Assembly: GCA_029936425.1 (NCBI GenBank)
Contig: JAPYSU010000006.1
Span: 132,425 to 196,424, forward strand
Source of the DNA: Litorimonas sp.
GTDB lineage: Bacteria > Pseudomonadota > Alphaproteobacteria > Caulobacterales > Maricaulaceae
Direction of reading: 5' to 3'
DNA length: 64,000 bases
Shown here: one piece after another, positions 15,823 through 25,179 of the stretch
Numbering within the stretch: position 1 is the first letter of the stretch
Layout of the letters: the number at the start of each line of letters is the position of its first letter
Notes under the pieces: generated by a model
The model's input: the letters and a program-made list of their open reading frames with translations, nothing else
The model's database searches: none
What the model was told of the DNA's origin: nothing
Translations under genes and position numbers: made by a program

Positions 15823-17583
15823 ATGACATTTGATTCGGAAATTCCCTATGTTCTGCTGGATGATCAACAGACAGGGATTACGCGTTTTTTTTCTGACCCG
15901 ATAAAAATTATTCAAGCGCATCATCCTGAGGACCTTGAATCAGCCTTCGAGTCGATAGAACTCGCTCAGAAGAGCGGGCATTATCTTGCCGGGTTTTTAT
16001 CTTATGAGCTCGGTTATCTATTGGAGCCCAGCCTTCGTGACTTATGGCAAGAATGCGAAGCGCCTCTTTTGAAACTTGGTGTATTCGAAACAGCCCCTGA
16101 ACGCGCACCGGGAGACTGCCTCTACACCGCCGAGACTCCGAATATAGCGCTTAAGCCTTCTTGGTCACTCGAAGACTACAAAGCTCGGTTTAGAAAGGTT
16201 CAGGATTATTTGCAGGCCGGCGATGTTTATCAAATCAATTTAACCTTTTTGATGACAAGCAAGTCAGACGCCAAAGCTCATCAGCTTTATGCGGCTTTTC
16301 GCCGGACTCAGCCGGGACGTTACGGCGGGCTCGTTAATCTGGGCGAAACCGAGATAATTAGCTTTTCACCCGAACTTTTTTTCGAAAAGACGGATATGAC
16401 GATGCGTATGCGACCGATGAAGGGTACGCGTCCGCGACTGCCCAACGCCATTTCCGATCAGGCTCTGTTGGAGCAGATGCGGGGGGAGCCTAAATCCCAG
16501 GCCGAAAATTTGATGATAGTTGATTTATTGAGAAATGATCTTTCTCGCCTGTGCGAGGCGGGCAGCGTCACTGTTCCCGAATTATTTGCCCTGGAAACCT
16601 ATCCGACTCTGCATCAAATGACGTCTCAGGTTGAAGGACGGCTACAAAAAAATAAAAACTGGCAGGAAATTTTTACGGGCCTGTTTCCTTGTGGCTCTGT
16701 CACAGGCGCGCCGAAAATTCGCGCTATGGAAATTATCAAAGGCCTCGAAGACAGGCCTCGCAGAGCCTATTGCGGATCTATCGGTTATATCATGCCAAGC
16801 GGAGAAGCCTGCTTTAATGTGGCGATCCGCACTCTGCAGAAAACAGGCCCGGATATTCGGTATGACGTGGGGAGCGGGATTGTCCTGGATAGTGACGCCG
16901 AAGATGAATATCGCGAGTGTCTTCTCAAGGCGCGTATTTTGACGGCGCCCAAAGCAGGATTTTTCGAAACCTTTCGATGGGATATCAAAAATGGACATCA
17001 ACGTCTTGCGGCGCATAAGGCGAGGTTCCTAAAAGCGGCCCAGGCATTTCAAGTGAACATTCATTCGCAAGATATAGACGCTTTATTAGATGACGCGACC
17101 TTCGAAAATGAAGACATTCCTTATCGCGTCAGGCTCTCATATGATTTTCTCTCCGGCCTGTTATTGGAGACATCGCCTTTATTGGATTTGGCACTCCCGC
17201 TAAAAATTGCTTTGTCAGATTATCGACTCCTATCTCGCTGGCAGACGACGGCCCATAAGGTGGAAGCCAGGAATTTCTATGATGGTGAGCGCAGACGGTT
17301 GAAATCCTTATTGGGAATTGATGAGGTATTATTTCTGAATAAGGAAGATCAGCTTTGTGAGGGCAGCTTTACATCGCTTTTCATCGAGGAGAACGGCAAA
17401 TTGATAACGCCGCCCCTAAGCGAAATTCTACCCGGCATTTTTCGGGATGAAATGATAGAGCAGGGCAGGGTGAAAGTTGAACCCGTGACGTTTGAGCGTT
17501 TTCGGGCAGCCGAAAACGTATATGTAGGGAATTCATTGCGAGGCTTGATGCAGGCCGAATTAATAGACCATCAGCTTCACTAA
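15823..17583 (+). CDS. pabB: Aminodeoxychorismate synthase component I fused to aminodeoxychorismate lyase (PabB-PabC)
   Basis: This 586-residue bifunctional protein makes p-aminobenzoate for folate. Residues 1 to about 370 are PabB: MRPMKGTRPR (the PIKGT-type motif of PabB rather than TrpE), FPCGSVTGAPKIRAMEII, ACFNVAIRTL and GSGIVLDSDAEDEYREC. From about residue 375 a PLP fold-type IV lyase follows: FFETFRWD, the probable PLP lysine in TTAHKVEARNFYDG, EVLFLNKEDQLCEGSFTSLF and PPLSEILPGIFRDE. The first part turns chorismate and ammonia into aminodeoxychorismate; the second removes pyruvate. The glutamine amidotransferase PabA is not nearby. Such fusions are common in alphaproteobacteria. No strong ribosome binding site is visible before ATG 15823. 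Confidence 0.92.
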   Translation: MTFDSEIPYVLLDDQQTGITRFFSDPIKIIQAHHPEDLESAFESIELAQKSGHYLAGFLSYELGYLLEPSLRDLWQECEAPLLKLGVFETAPERAPGDCLYTAETPNIALKPSWSLEDYKARFRKVQDYLQAGDVYQINLTFLMTSKSDAKAHQLYAAFRRTQPGRYGGLVNLGETEIISFSPELFFEKTDMTMRMRPMKGTRPRLPNAISDQALLEQMRGEPKSQAENLMIVDLLRNDLSRLCEAGSVTVPELFALETYPTLHQMTSQVEGRLQKNKNWQEIFTGLFPCGSVTGAPKIRAMEIIKGLEDRPRRAYCGSIGYIMPSGEACFNVAIRTLQKTGPDIRYDVGSGIVLDSDAEDEYRECLLKARILTAPKAGFFETFRWDIKNGHQRLAAHKARFLKAAQAFQVNIHSQDIDALLDDATFENEDIPYRVRLSYDFLSGLLLETSPLLDLALPLKIALSDYRLLSRWQTTAHKVEARNFYDGERRRLKSLLGIDEVLFLNKEDQLCEGSFTSLFIEENGKLITPPLSEILPGIFRDEMIEQGRVKVEPVTFERFRAAENVYVGNSLRGLMQAELIDHQLH

Positions 17584-17637
17584 CTTCACTTGACGGGTCT
17601 CTATGCCCGCCTAAAGTGTAAAAAAGGAGTGAACTTC

Positions 17638-18606
17638 ATGAACTGTCTTCTCTACGCTTTTCATATCGACAATAAGGGTCATGCAACTCAGTTGCCGATA
17701 GATAAGGTCCCACCAGCGCCCAAAAAAGGTGATGGCTTTATATGGCTACATTTCGACCGCCGAAACCCACAGACGCGCCAAGTCCTGATTGACGATAAGA
17801 TGGTAGATGATGTGGCCACTCGTACACTTCTGGCCGAGGATAGCCGCCCGCGAACAATTGTTAGAGGGATGGACGCCTTGATCAATTTGAGGGGAATTAA
17901 CCTCAATCCGGGCGCAGAGCCGGAAGATATGATTCCGCTGAGATTCTTTGCGCAGCATAACCGGGTCATCACTGTCTGTGGACGCGTCTTGAAAGCGACA
18001 GAAGACAGAGTTCGGCAATTGCAAAATCAGAAAGTCTCTCCGACACCTGGAGGGTTTATTGCAGGCTATGCTTTGGCTTTGTCAGATAGGATGGCCCCGA
18101 CAATAACCGATCTGAACGAACAGATCGATACGCTCGAAGAAATGCTGGATGCAGATAGAGATGAGGACGCGGCCGCTCAGGTGTCTGATATTCGAAGGGA
18201 AGCGATTATTTTACGTCGCTATTTAGCGCCTCAACGGGATGCTCTGAATATGCTGTCCGCGCAAGCCTTGGATTGGATTTCTCAGGACGATCAATTACGT
18301 CTTCGTGATGCCGCCGATCAGGCGACGCGGATAACAGAAGAACTGGAAGCCGTTCGGGATCGGTGCGCTATTGTAAAAGACCAGCTCACCGATATGCGCG
18401 CCGAGGAAATGAACCGGAATATGATGCTCCTATCCGTTGTCGCTGCCATCTTTCTGCCATTGGGTCTACTATCCGGTATGATGGGTATAAATGTCGGAGG
18501 CATGCCCTGGGTCGAAAGCGATATGGGTTTTTGGTATGTAACAGCTATCGTTATTGGAATTGGCGCTATACAGCTTTTCATTTTCCGACTCATGAAATGG
18601 ATATAG
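17638..18606 (+). CDS. zntB: CorA-family zinc transporter ZntB
   Basis: This 322-residue member of the CorA superfamily begins at ATG 17638, preceded by AAAAAAGGAG at the right distance; a 16-residue upstream extension is possible but lacks such a site. A long cytoplasmic N-domain rich in alpha helices (EQIDTLEEMLD, then two heptad-rich helices) leads to two C-terminal membrane helices. The pore motif is GMMGINVGGMPWV, the variant of GMN found in ZntB. ZntB moves zinc, reported as proton-coupled uptake in newer work and as efflux in older work. No metal-responsive regulator is seen nearby. Confidence 0.88.
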   Translation: MNCLLYAFHIDNKGHATQLPIDKVPPAPKKGDGFIWLHFDRRNPQTRQVLIDDKMVDDVATRTLLAEDSRPRTIVRGMDALINLRGINLNPGAEPEDMIPLRFFAQHNRVITVCGRVLKATEDRVRQLQNQKVSPTPGGFIAGYALALSDRMAPTITDLNEQIDTLEEMLDADRDEDAAAQVSDIRREAIILRRYLAPQRDALNMLSAQALDWISQDDQLRLRDAADQATRITEELEAVRDRCAIVKDQLTDMRAEEMNRNMMLLSVVAAIFLPLGLLSGMMGINVGGMPWVESDMGFWYVTAIVIGIGAIQLFIFRLMKWI

Positions 18607-18613
18607 CTGAATT

Positions 18614-19396
18614 TTGGCGCGCCGGTTTTTGATAGGTTTGGTTATGCTTGGCGCCGCCATTTTTATGGCTTCATCTGCTATAGGGCAAACAAATGAAGCG
18701 CGTAAGGTCGAGCCAGAGATCGAAGTTGTGGTCGAAAGGTCTTCCATATCGGATGCGGATTTTGACAAAGCTTTCCGGCGATTAAAATCTCAAGACCAAT
18801 TGCAATTTGAGTTGGCCAATGCTTTGCCTCCACCGAAAATGGACTGGCTTAAAAAGCTACTAAAGCCCTTCTTCGAATTCCTGGGTGCCATGCTTCCGGT
18901 CTTCAAAATCTTGTTCTGGGTTTTGCTGGCCTTTGGAGCGGGGCTAATTCTTTACATTATCGGAATGGCGTTGTGGAATTTCCGGCAGGCCCGACTTAAT
19001 CGCGACGAAGAAGATAAGCAATCTTCTCCGCTTTATCGTCCCTCTAGCGAAAGAGCGAGAATTTTACTGGCAGCTGTCGATGAACTTGCGGAACAAGGTT
19101 TATACGCCGAGGCCGTTCATCAACTTCTTTTCCGTTCAGTGCAGGATCTCACCCTCGCCAGGCCAAATATGATCCGCCGTTCTTATACCTCACGGGAAAT
19201 AGCCGGACTTCACGAACTGACGCCTGAAACCAGAACGGCCTTTTCGTTTATTGCGGCTGAAGTTGAACGGTCATATTTTGGAGGGCGACCATTGGACAAG
19301 CAGGCCTTTTTGCGGTGCCGCGAAGCTTATGCGCAATTGGCTGTACAGGACTCCAAGAGCGAAGCGCCCCTCTTGGCCGAGGGAGCCAGAGCGTGA
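18614..19396 (+). CDS. DUF4129-type membrane protein, first gene of the MoxR operon
   Basis: This is a 260-residue protein if started at TTG 18614, which gives a good signal peptide (RRFLIGLVMLGAAIFMASSA). ATG 18644 would cut the signal in half. One central membrane helix (about 95-120) follows a periplasmic stretch. The cytoplasmic C-terminal half looks like DUF4129: YAEAVHQLLFRSVQDL, RRSYTSREIAGL and VERSYFGGRPLD. DUF4129 is seen in transglutaminase-like and MoxR-linked proteins, with unknown function. The next gene starts with a GTG overlapping this stop codon, so the operon is coupled from here on. The gap to zntB is only seven bases, so zntB may be part of the same transcript. Confidence 0.7.
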   Translation: MARRFLIGLVMLGAAIFMASSAIGQTNEARKVEPEIEVVVERSSISDADFDKAFRRLKSQDQLQFELANALPPPKMDWLKKLLKPFFEFLGAMLPVFKILFWVLLAFGAGLILYIIGMALWNFRQARLNRDEEDKQSSPLYRPSSERARILLAAVDELAEQGLYAEAVHQLLFRSVQDLTLARPNMIRRSYTSREIAGLHELTPETRTAFSFIAAEVERSYFGGRPLDKQAFLRCREAYAQLAVQDSKSEAPLLAEGARA

Positions 19397-20667
19397 ATTT
19401 ATCGGCGCCGTCAAAAGATAAAACCGAAGAGGTGGATAGTCGCCTAATGGGAACAGGCTTGATAATCGGCCTGATCTTAATTGGGCTGTTTTCCTTTTCC
19501 GCCCTTATCGGGCTTACGGGATATGCTGATGAATTGCGCAGTAAAAATAACGGTCAGGCGCATGCCTTGTCGAATTCAGCAATCGGATTTGCCGGCTTAA
19601 GAACCTTGTTGGAAGAGAGCGGGCAATTCCTTTTTCTGGACCCAAATGAAGCCGCTCATTCTAGTTTATATGACCTTAGGCTTTATACGCTGACATCTAG
19701 CTTTCAAACCGATGTTTTAGACGAATTAAATCCGCAATCTCCCAAATTGATTATTCTTCCCAAATGGAATGTGGTGCCTGTTGCGAAAACAGCGGGGTGG
19801 GTCAGAAAAGCTCCTATTCAAGAGGTTTTAACCCCCGAGATACTTGCGTCCAATTTGAAGGCTTTTGCCGGTGATATTAGTTTTACTCAGGCAAAGGACG
19901 ATAACGAAACCCTATCTAAAGACTACCGGTTCACTTTACTGCCGACAAAAGTTGATTATTCGACCCGGATTCCAAGATTGCAGACAATGGAAGGAGAGCA
20001 GCTGGAGCCGCTCATCTTCACAGAGTCGGATCAAATCGTTTTGGCGCGGGTCAAGAACACCCAGAGCTATTTGCTTTCCGACCCGGATTTACTGAACACG
20101 TCGGGATTGAAAACAAGGTCCGGCGCCAAATTTGCGGTGGATATACTGGGTTATTTATCAGATCAAAATCTGACAGAGCGTTATGTGTTTGACCTGGCCC
20201 TTCACGGCATTGGGGGAGGCCGAAATATGATTAAGCTATTCACCCAGCCTCCTTTTTTAGGTGTCACGCTTATGCTCATAATTTTCATGGGGCTACTAGC
20301 TTGGCAGGCCTTTCTACGCTTCGGAGATGCGAAACGGGGATCAGACGAGGATTTTGGGGAAGACTTTCATATGGGCCCTCAATCTTTGACGCGAACGACC
20401 GCGGAGTTTCTGGCGATCGCAAAACGGGAGCCGAGCATTGCAAAGGACTATGCCACCCTTGTCCGTCAACAGGCTCTGAAGGCGTTACATCTTCCTGGGC
20501 GAGACCATAAAATTAGAGAGACAGCTTTAGACCGACGGGAAACGAAAAAAGAGTTGGATCCGACTTTTGCGGAATTGAAATTACAGGCGCAATCCGCGGC
20601 CTCCCGTCAGGACATGCTGGAAGTCGCAAAATTATTACAAGATTGGAAAAAGGAAATAATTTCATGA
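19393..20667 (+). CDS. DUF4350-type membrane protein
   Basis: This 424-residue protein starts at GTG 19393, which overlaps the stop of the previous gene. It has an N-terminal helix (LIIGLILIGLFSFSALIGL), then a periplasmic domain beginning NSAIGFAGLRTLLEESG. That motif is the usual start of DUF4350, where a GATase-like fold is predicted. A second helix follows at about 290-310 (GVTLMLIIFMGLLAWQAF), then a cytoplasmic tail with charged helices. DUF4350 proteins commonly sit between DUF4129 and MoxR genes, as here. Function unknown, probably envelope-related. It overlaps the MoxR gene by four bases. Confidence 0.7.
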   Translation: MNLSAPSKDKTEEVDSRLMGTGLIIGLILIGLFSFSALIGLTGYADELRSKNNGQAHALSNSAIGFAGLRTLLEESGQFLFLDPNEAAHSSLYDLRLYTLTSSFQTDVLDELNPQSPKLIILPKWNVVPVAKTAGWVRKAPIQEVLTPEILASNLKAFAGDISFTQAKDDNETLSKDYRFTLLPTKVDYSTRIPRLQTMEGEQLEPLIFTESDQIVLARVKNTQSYLLSDPDLLNTSGLKTRSGAKFAVDILGYLSDQNLTERYVFDLALHGIGGGRNMIKLFTQPPFLGVTLMLIIFMGLLAWQAFLRFGDAKRGSDEDFGEDFHMGPQSLTRTTAEFLAIAKREPSIAKDYATLVRQQALKALHLPGRDHKIRETALDRRETKKELDPTFAELKLQAQSAASRQDMLEVAKLLQDWKKEIIS

Positions 20668-21629
20668 GTGAGATAGATTTAGGCGCCGTAGAGAGCCTGA
20701 CAGAAAAACTCCGTGCTGAAGTCGGAAAAGCCATTGTCGGTCAAAACAGCACGGTTGATTTAATGCTCGTGGCTTTATTGTCAGGCGGACATATTTTATT
20801 AGAGGGAGTTCCGGGAACCGCTAAGACATTTTTGGCACAGACTTTCTCTTACGCCATGAAGTTGGACTTCGGTCGTATCCAGTTCACACCGGACCTTTTA
20901 CCCGGTGACCTTATTGGAACCAATCTGTTTAATTTCCAGACGTCAGAATTTTCACTCATAAAAGGCCCGATTTTTTGTGATTTGTTGTTGGCGGATGAAA
21001 TCAATCGAACGCCTCCTAAAACGCAAGCGGCTTTGTTAGAAGCGATGCAGGAACGTCAGGTGACGATTGACGGAACCGCTCATTCTCTCGGCCAAAACTT
21101 TATGGTGATTGCCACACAAAACCCAATTGAGCAGCAAGGCACCTATCCGCTTCCAGAGGCTCAACTTGATCGGTTCCTGTTTAAACATGTTCTGGATTAC
21201 CCGAGCCGGGAGGAAGAAATCGAGATCATTCAACGCCATGGGTCTCAAACTGGCGCGCCTGATTTGAAATCCATGGGCGTAAAACCATTTGCGAGCGCTG
21301 CCTCCATCAAAGCCGCCAAAGCAGTAATTCCCAAAATCCGGTTAAATGAAGATATTTCACACTATATCGTGGATTTGGTGCGCGGAACCCGGAGTAACCC
21401 TTTATTTGAAACCGGAGCCTCTCCGCGGTCTGCGGCAATGATTGCTGTCGCCTCACGCGCCGCAGCGGCGCTGAACGGGCGTGACTACGTCATTCCGGAT
21501 GATGTCAAAGCAATCGCGTTACCTGCCCTGCGCCACCGCGCTATTCTTTCGCCGACGGCGGAGATCGAAGGACGCAGCGCGGACACCGTAATCAAAGCGG
21601 TTGTCGAGCAGACTGAAGCGCCAAGGTAA
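20664..21629 (+). CDS. MoxR family AAA+ ATPase
   Basis: This 321-residue protein starts at ATG 20664 (ATGA overlap, AAGGAAA ribosome binding site). Walker A reads GVPGTAKT; Walker B is LLLADEINRTPPKTQAALLE; the sensor region is ATQNPIEQQGTYPLPEAQ; the C-terminal lid has GASPRSAAMI. MoxR ATPases act as chaperones that help mature or activate partner complexes, usually together with a von Willebrand A-like protein. The DUF58 protein next to it is the usual partner. The setting within DUF4129, DUF4350, SpoIIM and RDD membrane proteins points to an envelope-located client, still undefined. Confidence 0.92.
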   Translation: MSEIDLGAVESLTEKLRAEVGKAIVGQNSTVDLMLVALLSGGHILLEGVPGTAKTFLAQTFSYAMKLDFGRIQFTPDLLPGDLIGTNLFNFQTSEFSLIKGPIFCDLLLADEINRTPPKTQAALLEAMQERQVTIDGTAHSLGQNFMVIATQNPIEQQGTYPLPEAQLDRFLFKHVLDYPSREEEIEIIQRHGSQTGAPDLKSMGVKPFASAASIKAAKAVIPKIRLNEDISHYIVDLVRGTRSNPLFETGASPRSAAMIAVASRAAAALNGRDYVIPDDVKAIALPALRHRAILSPTAEIEGRSADTVIKAVVEQTEAPR

Positions 21630-21633
21630 AATT

Positions 21634-22992
21634 TTGGCGTCCTCCACTGACAAACCGAATTTTACGCTGTACCCGACCCCTCGTGCCATCTGGGTTTTAG
21701 CTTCGGCAATTCCATTTGCGTTGATAATTGCCGTTTTGTTTCCAAGTGTTTGGGCTCTTGGCGCGGCCTGGGCCGCCGCGATTACAGGTGCTCTCCTTTT
21801 GGATGCTTTTTTAGCGGTCGCCAGTAAGTATATGACTCCAACGCTTACAATGCCTGTCCGTCTTTTTATCGGGGCTGAAGAAAAAGCGGTTTTTCACTTT
21901 CGTGATTTAACGGCGCGCCGCCCGGACCGAGCTGAATTCAAGTTAAGCGCGAATGACAGGTTAGACGTTAAAACCGACCTTTCAGGATTCATCCCTGAGC
22001 CTGGCATGCCTTCGATTCAATTCAGAGTGCAGGCCCGACGCCGCGGGGACGCGGTTCTTAAACGTCTGTGGTCACGTTGGCAGGGGCCTCTTGGTCTGAT
22101 TTGGTTTCAACGGTGCGATCCATTAAACTTAAGTATCGCCGTTGTGCCGGACACGCAGCTGGTGAAAGAGACCGCAATTGATTTCTTCTCCCGCAATGCT
22201 GTTTTCGGTCAGAAGATACAACAATTGCGCGGCGAGGGCTCTGAATTTGACGCGCTCTCCGAGTTTTTACCGGGGATGGATAAGCGGGCAATAGATTGGA
22301 AACACTCCGCTCGTCACACGACATTATTGGCGCGTGAATATCGAACCGAACTAAACCATAATATCGTTTTTGCGATCAATAGCGGGTATTTGATGTGTGA
22401 GGATATGGTTGATGAAGCCACACAAAAGCTCACCAAGCTTGACCGGGCGATTTCAGCCGCTCTCGTTATGGGCTATGTCAGTCTCAAACTGGGAGATCGT
22501 GTCGGGCTATATGGATTTAATAAAGCCCCGACCCTCTACACAGCGCCCGTTGCAGGAACGTCCATGTTTTCGCGCTTACAGAGCGAAACCTCAAAAATTG
22601 ATTATTCCCATGAAGAAACCAATTATGCATATGGCCTTTCTTTTTTAGCACAAAAATTAAAGCGCCGGAGTTTGGTTGTCGTTTTTACCGACTTTATCGA
22701 TACAACACAGTCAGAACTGATGCTGGAAACGGTCGCGCGGTTAATTAAAAAACATATCGTGATATTTGTAGCCTTTCGCAATCAGCCGCTCGGCGCCCTG
22801 ACGAGGGCGCATATCAACAGTCCGGACGACATTAGCCGGGCCGTAATTGCGCAGGGCTTATTGTCGGAGCGGGACATTGTGTTGACAAAACTGGCGCATA
22901 TGGGCGTAGATGTCATAGATGCGGATCCGAATACATTAAATGCCGATGTCGTGAATCGCTATCTGGAAATGAAACGAAGAGGCGCAATTTAA
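21634..22992 (+). CDS. DUF58 protein, MoxR partner with vWA-like fold
   Basis: This is a 452-residue protein from TTG 21634; an alternative TTG at 21601 would overlap the MoxR gene. Two close membrane helices near the N-terminus (about 20-60) precede a beta-rich region. The DUF58 motif follows: GSEFDALSEFLPGMDKRAID, then WKHSARH. The C-terminal half resembles a von Willebrand A domain but lacks an obvious intact metal site: IVFAINSGYL stands where DxSxS would be. That loss is common in this family. DUF58 proteins are thought to work with MoxR ATPases. The stop overlaps the next start by one base. Confidence 0.85.
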   Translation: MASSTDKPNFTLYPTPRAIWVLASAIPFALIIAVLFPSVWALGAAWAAAITGALLLDAFLAVASKYMTPTLTMPVRLFIGAEEKAVFHFRDLTARRPDRAEFKLSANDRLDVKTDLSGFIPEPGMPSIQFRVQARRRGDAVLKRLWSRWQGPLGLIWFQRCDPLNLSIAVVPDTQLVKETAIDFFSRNAVFGQKIQQLRGEGSEFDALSEFLPGMDKRAIDWKHSARHTTLLAREYRTELNHNIVFAINSGYLMCEDMVDEATQKLTKLDRAISAALVMGYVSLKLGDRVGLYGFNKAPTLYTAPVAGTSMFSRLQSETSKIDYSHEETNYAYGLSFLAQKLKRRSLVVVFTDFIDTTQSELMLETVARLIKKHIVIFVAFRNQPLGALTRAHINSPDDISRAVIAQGLLSERDIVLTKLAHMGVDVIDADPNTLNADVVNRYLEMKRRGAI

Positions 22993-24047
22993 TGACTGAC
23001 TTTGTGTCTGAAAACAACGATCCCTCCTTTGCGGTTTTTGAAAATCAGGCCCTGAAGTCTGAACGTTTTAGGGAAATCCGCAAAAAGGACTGGGCAGAGT
23101 TGGAAGCTTTACTGAATCGAATGGACAAAAAAGGCATTCGCAGCCTTGAGGCCGAAGACGTTCTCAGACTGCCTAAACTTTACCGCGGGGCATTGTCCGC
23201 CTTGTCAGTCGCCAGAGCAACGTCGCTGGATCAGAGCGTGATTGCCTATCTCGAAAGTCTTTGCACGCGCGCTTACTACCGACTTTACGGCACACAATCT
23301 GGCTTAGGAAAACGCATCTGGGCTTTCTTGTCACGTGACTGGCCACTAGCGGCCCAGCGTCTCTGGAAAGATACAGCTTTATCAGCTTTGCTTATCCTCC
23401 TCTCAACCTTGGCGGCGTATATTTTGGTGCAGAATAACCCCGAATGGTTTTATAGTTTTGTCGACGCCGGTTTGGCCGGTGACCGAACCCCGGCAGCGTC
23501 GACAGAAGCTCTGCGGTCAACTCTTTACGACCGTCCGGATGACACCGGAGGGCTTGGTGTGTTTGCCAGTTATCTCTTTTCTCACAATTCACGCGTCGCC
23601 ATATTTGCCTTTGCTCTTGGATTCGCTTTTGGGATTCCAACTATTTTCTTTATGCTAAGCACGGGGTTCATGCTGGGCGGCTTTATCGGGTTGTTTGCAT
23701 CGCGGGAATTGGGTTTTGAACTGGGGGGATGGCTAATCATTCATGGATCCACAGAGATTTTAGCGATAATTCTCGCCGGCGGGGCCGGTCTTCATATCGG
23801 CCGTGCCATAGCTTTTCCGGGTCAATTATCGCGGACTCAGTCTGCGGCGCTAGCCGGAAGAATGTCAGGGCTCCTCATGGTGGGCGTGGTCATCATGCTC
23901 TTATTCGCAGGATTGTTGGAAGGCTATGCCCGCCAATTGATTACTGAGGATTTTGTTCGCTACGGCATTGGGGTTACTCTCTTCGAACTTTGGATGATTT
24001 ATCTTTACCTTCCTCGACGCCAAATTGGGAGTGAAGATCATGACTGA
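22992..24047 (+). CDS. Stage II sporulation protein M (SpoIIM) family membrane protein
   Basis: This 351-residue protein has a soluble N-terminal part of about 120 residues, followed by five or more membrane helices. The SpoIIM-type core is visible in LFSHNSRVAIFAFALGFAFG, the following STGFMLGGFIGLFASRELG, and GWLIIHGSTEILAIILAGGAG. In Bacillus SpoIIM takes part in peptidoglycan remodelling during engulfment. Proteobacterial relatives sit in MoxR-DUF58 operons and are unlikely to relate to sporulation; their role is unknown. It overlaps the RDD gene by eight bases. Confidence 0.85.
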   Translation: MTDFVSENNDPSFAVFENQALKSERFREIRKKDWAELEALLNRMDKKGIRSLEAEDVLRLPKLYRGALSALSVARATSLDQSVIAYLESLCTRAYYRLYGTQSGLGKRIWAFLSRDWPLAAQRLWKDTALSALLILLSTLAAYILVQNNPEWFYSFVDAGLAGDRTPAASTEALRSTLYDRPDDTGGLGVFASYLFSHNSRVAIFAFALGFAFGIPTIFFMLSTGFMLGGFIGLFASRELGFELGGWLIIHGSTEILAIILAGGAGLHIGRAIAFPGQLSRTQSAALAGRMSGLLMVGVVIMLLFAGLLEGYARQLITEDFVRYGIGVTLFELWMIYLYLPRRQIGSEDHD

Positions 24048-24921
24048 AACTCTCCGCCATAACAAACAAATACAGGCGACAGACAGACGGAGCCTGATAA
24101 CGCCCGAGGGCATCGATCTTCAGATTCAATTAGCGGATGTTGGAGCCCGTATCGGGGCCATTGTGATAGACCTTATCATAATTCACGCCGTTATTTTTCT
24201 TGGCGCTATTATTTTCATCTTTGGCGGCATCACTGTTAATTTTGAACTAGCCCTAAGTCTGTTTATCGTCTTTTCCCTGTTTATGCGCAGCTTCTATTTC
24301 CTTGCTTTTGAGATGGGGGCCAAAGCGGCCACACCTGGAAAACGCCTGATGAAAATCAGGGTTGCGGCGCGGAATACAGCCGTGGGGCAAGCGCGTCTGT
24401 CCGCCAATGCTGTTTTTGCTCGTAACGCCTTGCGCGAAATTGAAATATTTTTACCCTTGTCCTTTCTGGCCAGTAACTCCGGGAACGTAGATGGAATGAT
24501 TGGCCTACTCGGCCTCATTTGGAGTGGGATATTCCTGCTTTTCCCACTTTTTAACAAGGATCGACTGCGGGCAGGGGATCTTGTTGCCGGAACGTGGGTT
24601 GTCCGGGCGCCTAAACCGATACTGGGTCGTGATTTGGCGTCACTAAACAGCCAAACGGCTAGAGCACTCTCGTTTTCCGGCGAGCAAGTGGAAGCGTATG
24701 GTGTTCATGAACTGCATGTGCTTGAGACAGTTTTACGCACAAATAAGCCGGCTACTCTGAAAGAAGTGGCAGATAGAATTCGTCATAAGATAGCTTGGGA
24801 AAAAACAGCAGAGGAACGCGATAAAGAGTTTTTGCAGGCCTATTATCGCGCTCTCAGAAAACGCCTCGAGTCCCGTCTAATTATGGGTGTTCGGCGTAAA
24901 AATAAATTTGATACACGTTAA
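24040..24921 (+). CDS. RDD family membrane protein with long cytoplasmic tail
   Basis: This 293-residue protein starts at ATG 24040, inside the end of the SpoIIM gene. The first 190 residues are an RDD domain: ADVGARIGAIVIDLIIIHAV, a second helix pair, TPGKRLMKIRV and DRLRAGDLVAGTWVV. A tail of about 90 residues follows, rich in charged helices (TLKEVADRIRHKIAWE), which is longer than in most RDD proteins. RDD proteins are proposed as transporters or membrane anchors. Placed last in the DUF4129-to-RDD operon, it probably acts with the MoxR/DUF58 pair. It is convergent with the XRE gene, with nine bases between stops. Confidence 0.8.
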   Translation: MTETLRHNKQIQATDRRSLITPEGIDLQIQLADVGARIGAIVIDLIIIHAVIFLGAIIFIFGGITVNFELALSLFIVFSLFMRSFYFLAFEMGAKAATPGKRLMKIRVAARNTAVGQARLSANAVFARNALREIEIFLPLSFLASNSGNVDGMIGLLGLIWSGIFLLFPLFNKDRLRAGDLVAGTWVVRAPKPILGRDLASLNSQTARALSFSGEQVEAYGVHELHVLETVLRTNKPATLKEVADRIRHKIAWEKTAEERDKEFLQAYYRALRKRLESRLIMGVRRKNKFDTR

Positions 24922-24930
24922 AAGAGCTGT

Positions 24931-25179
24931 CTAGGCTGCCTTTATTGTCTCATCAATATTAAAGAAGTCATTGGGCATTTTATCAAAAACTTGGCAAATC
25001 GCATAAAGGCGGCTGGCGGAAATCCGATTTGTGCCGCGTTCATATTTTTGTATTTGTTGAAAAGTTACGCCAAGCGAGTCGGCCAATTCGGTTTGCGTCA
25101 TTGAAGCATCTTTGCGTAATTTCCGAAGATAACGACCTATATGTTGGTCAATATGGTTTGGATTTCTTGGATTGGTCAT
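24931..25179 (-). CDS. Small XRE-family helix-turn-helix regulator
   Basis: This 82-residue DNA-binding protein consists almost only of a Cro/CI-type domain. YLRKLRKDASMTQTELADSL is followed by GVTFQQIQKYERGTNRISAS and then RLYAICQVFD, the classic five-helix pattern; the FQQIQKYERG recognition helix is common in alphaproteobacterial regulators. ATG 25179 follows GGCGGGA on the minus strand; a TTG at 25194 would add five residues. Its targets are unknown. The AT-rich spacer upstream may carry its own operator. Confidence 0.88.
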   Translation of the reverse strand: MTNPRNPNHIDQHIGRYLRKLRKDASMTQTELADSLGVTFQQIQKYERGTNRISASRLYAICQVFDKMPNDFFNIDETIKAA

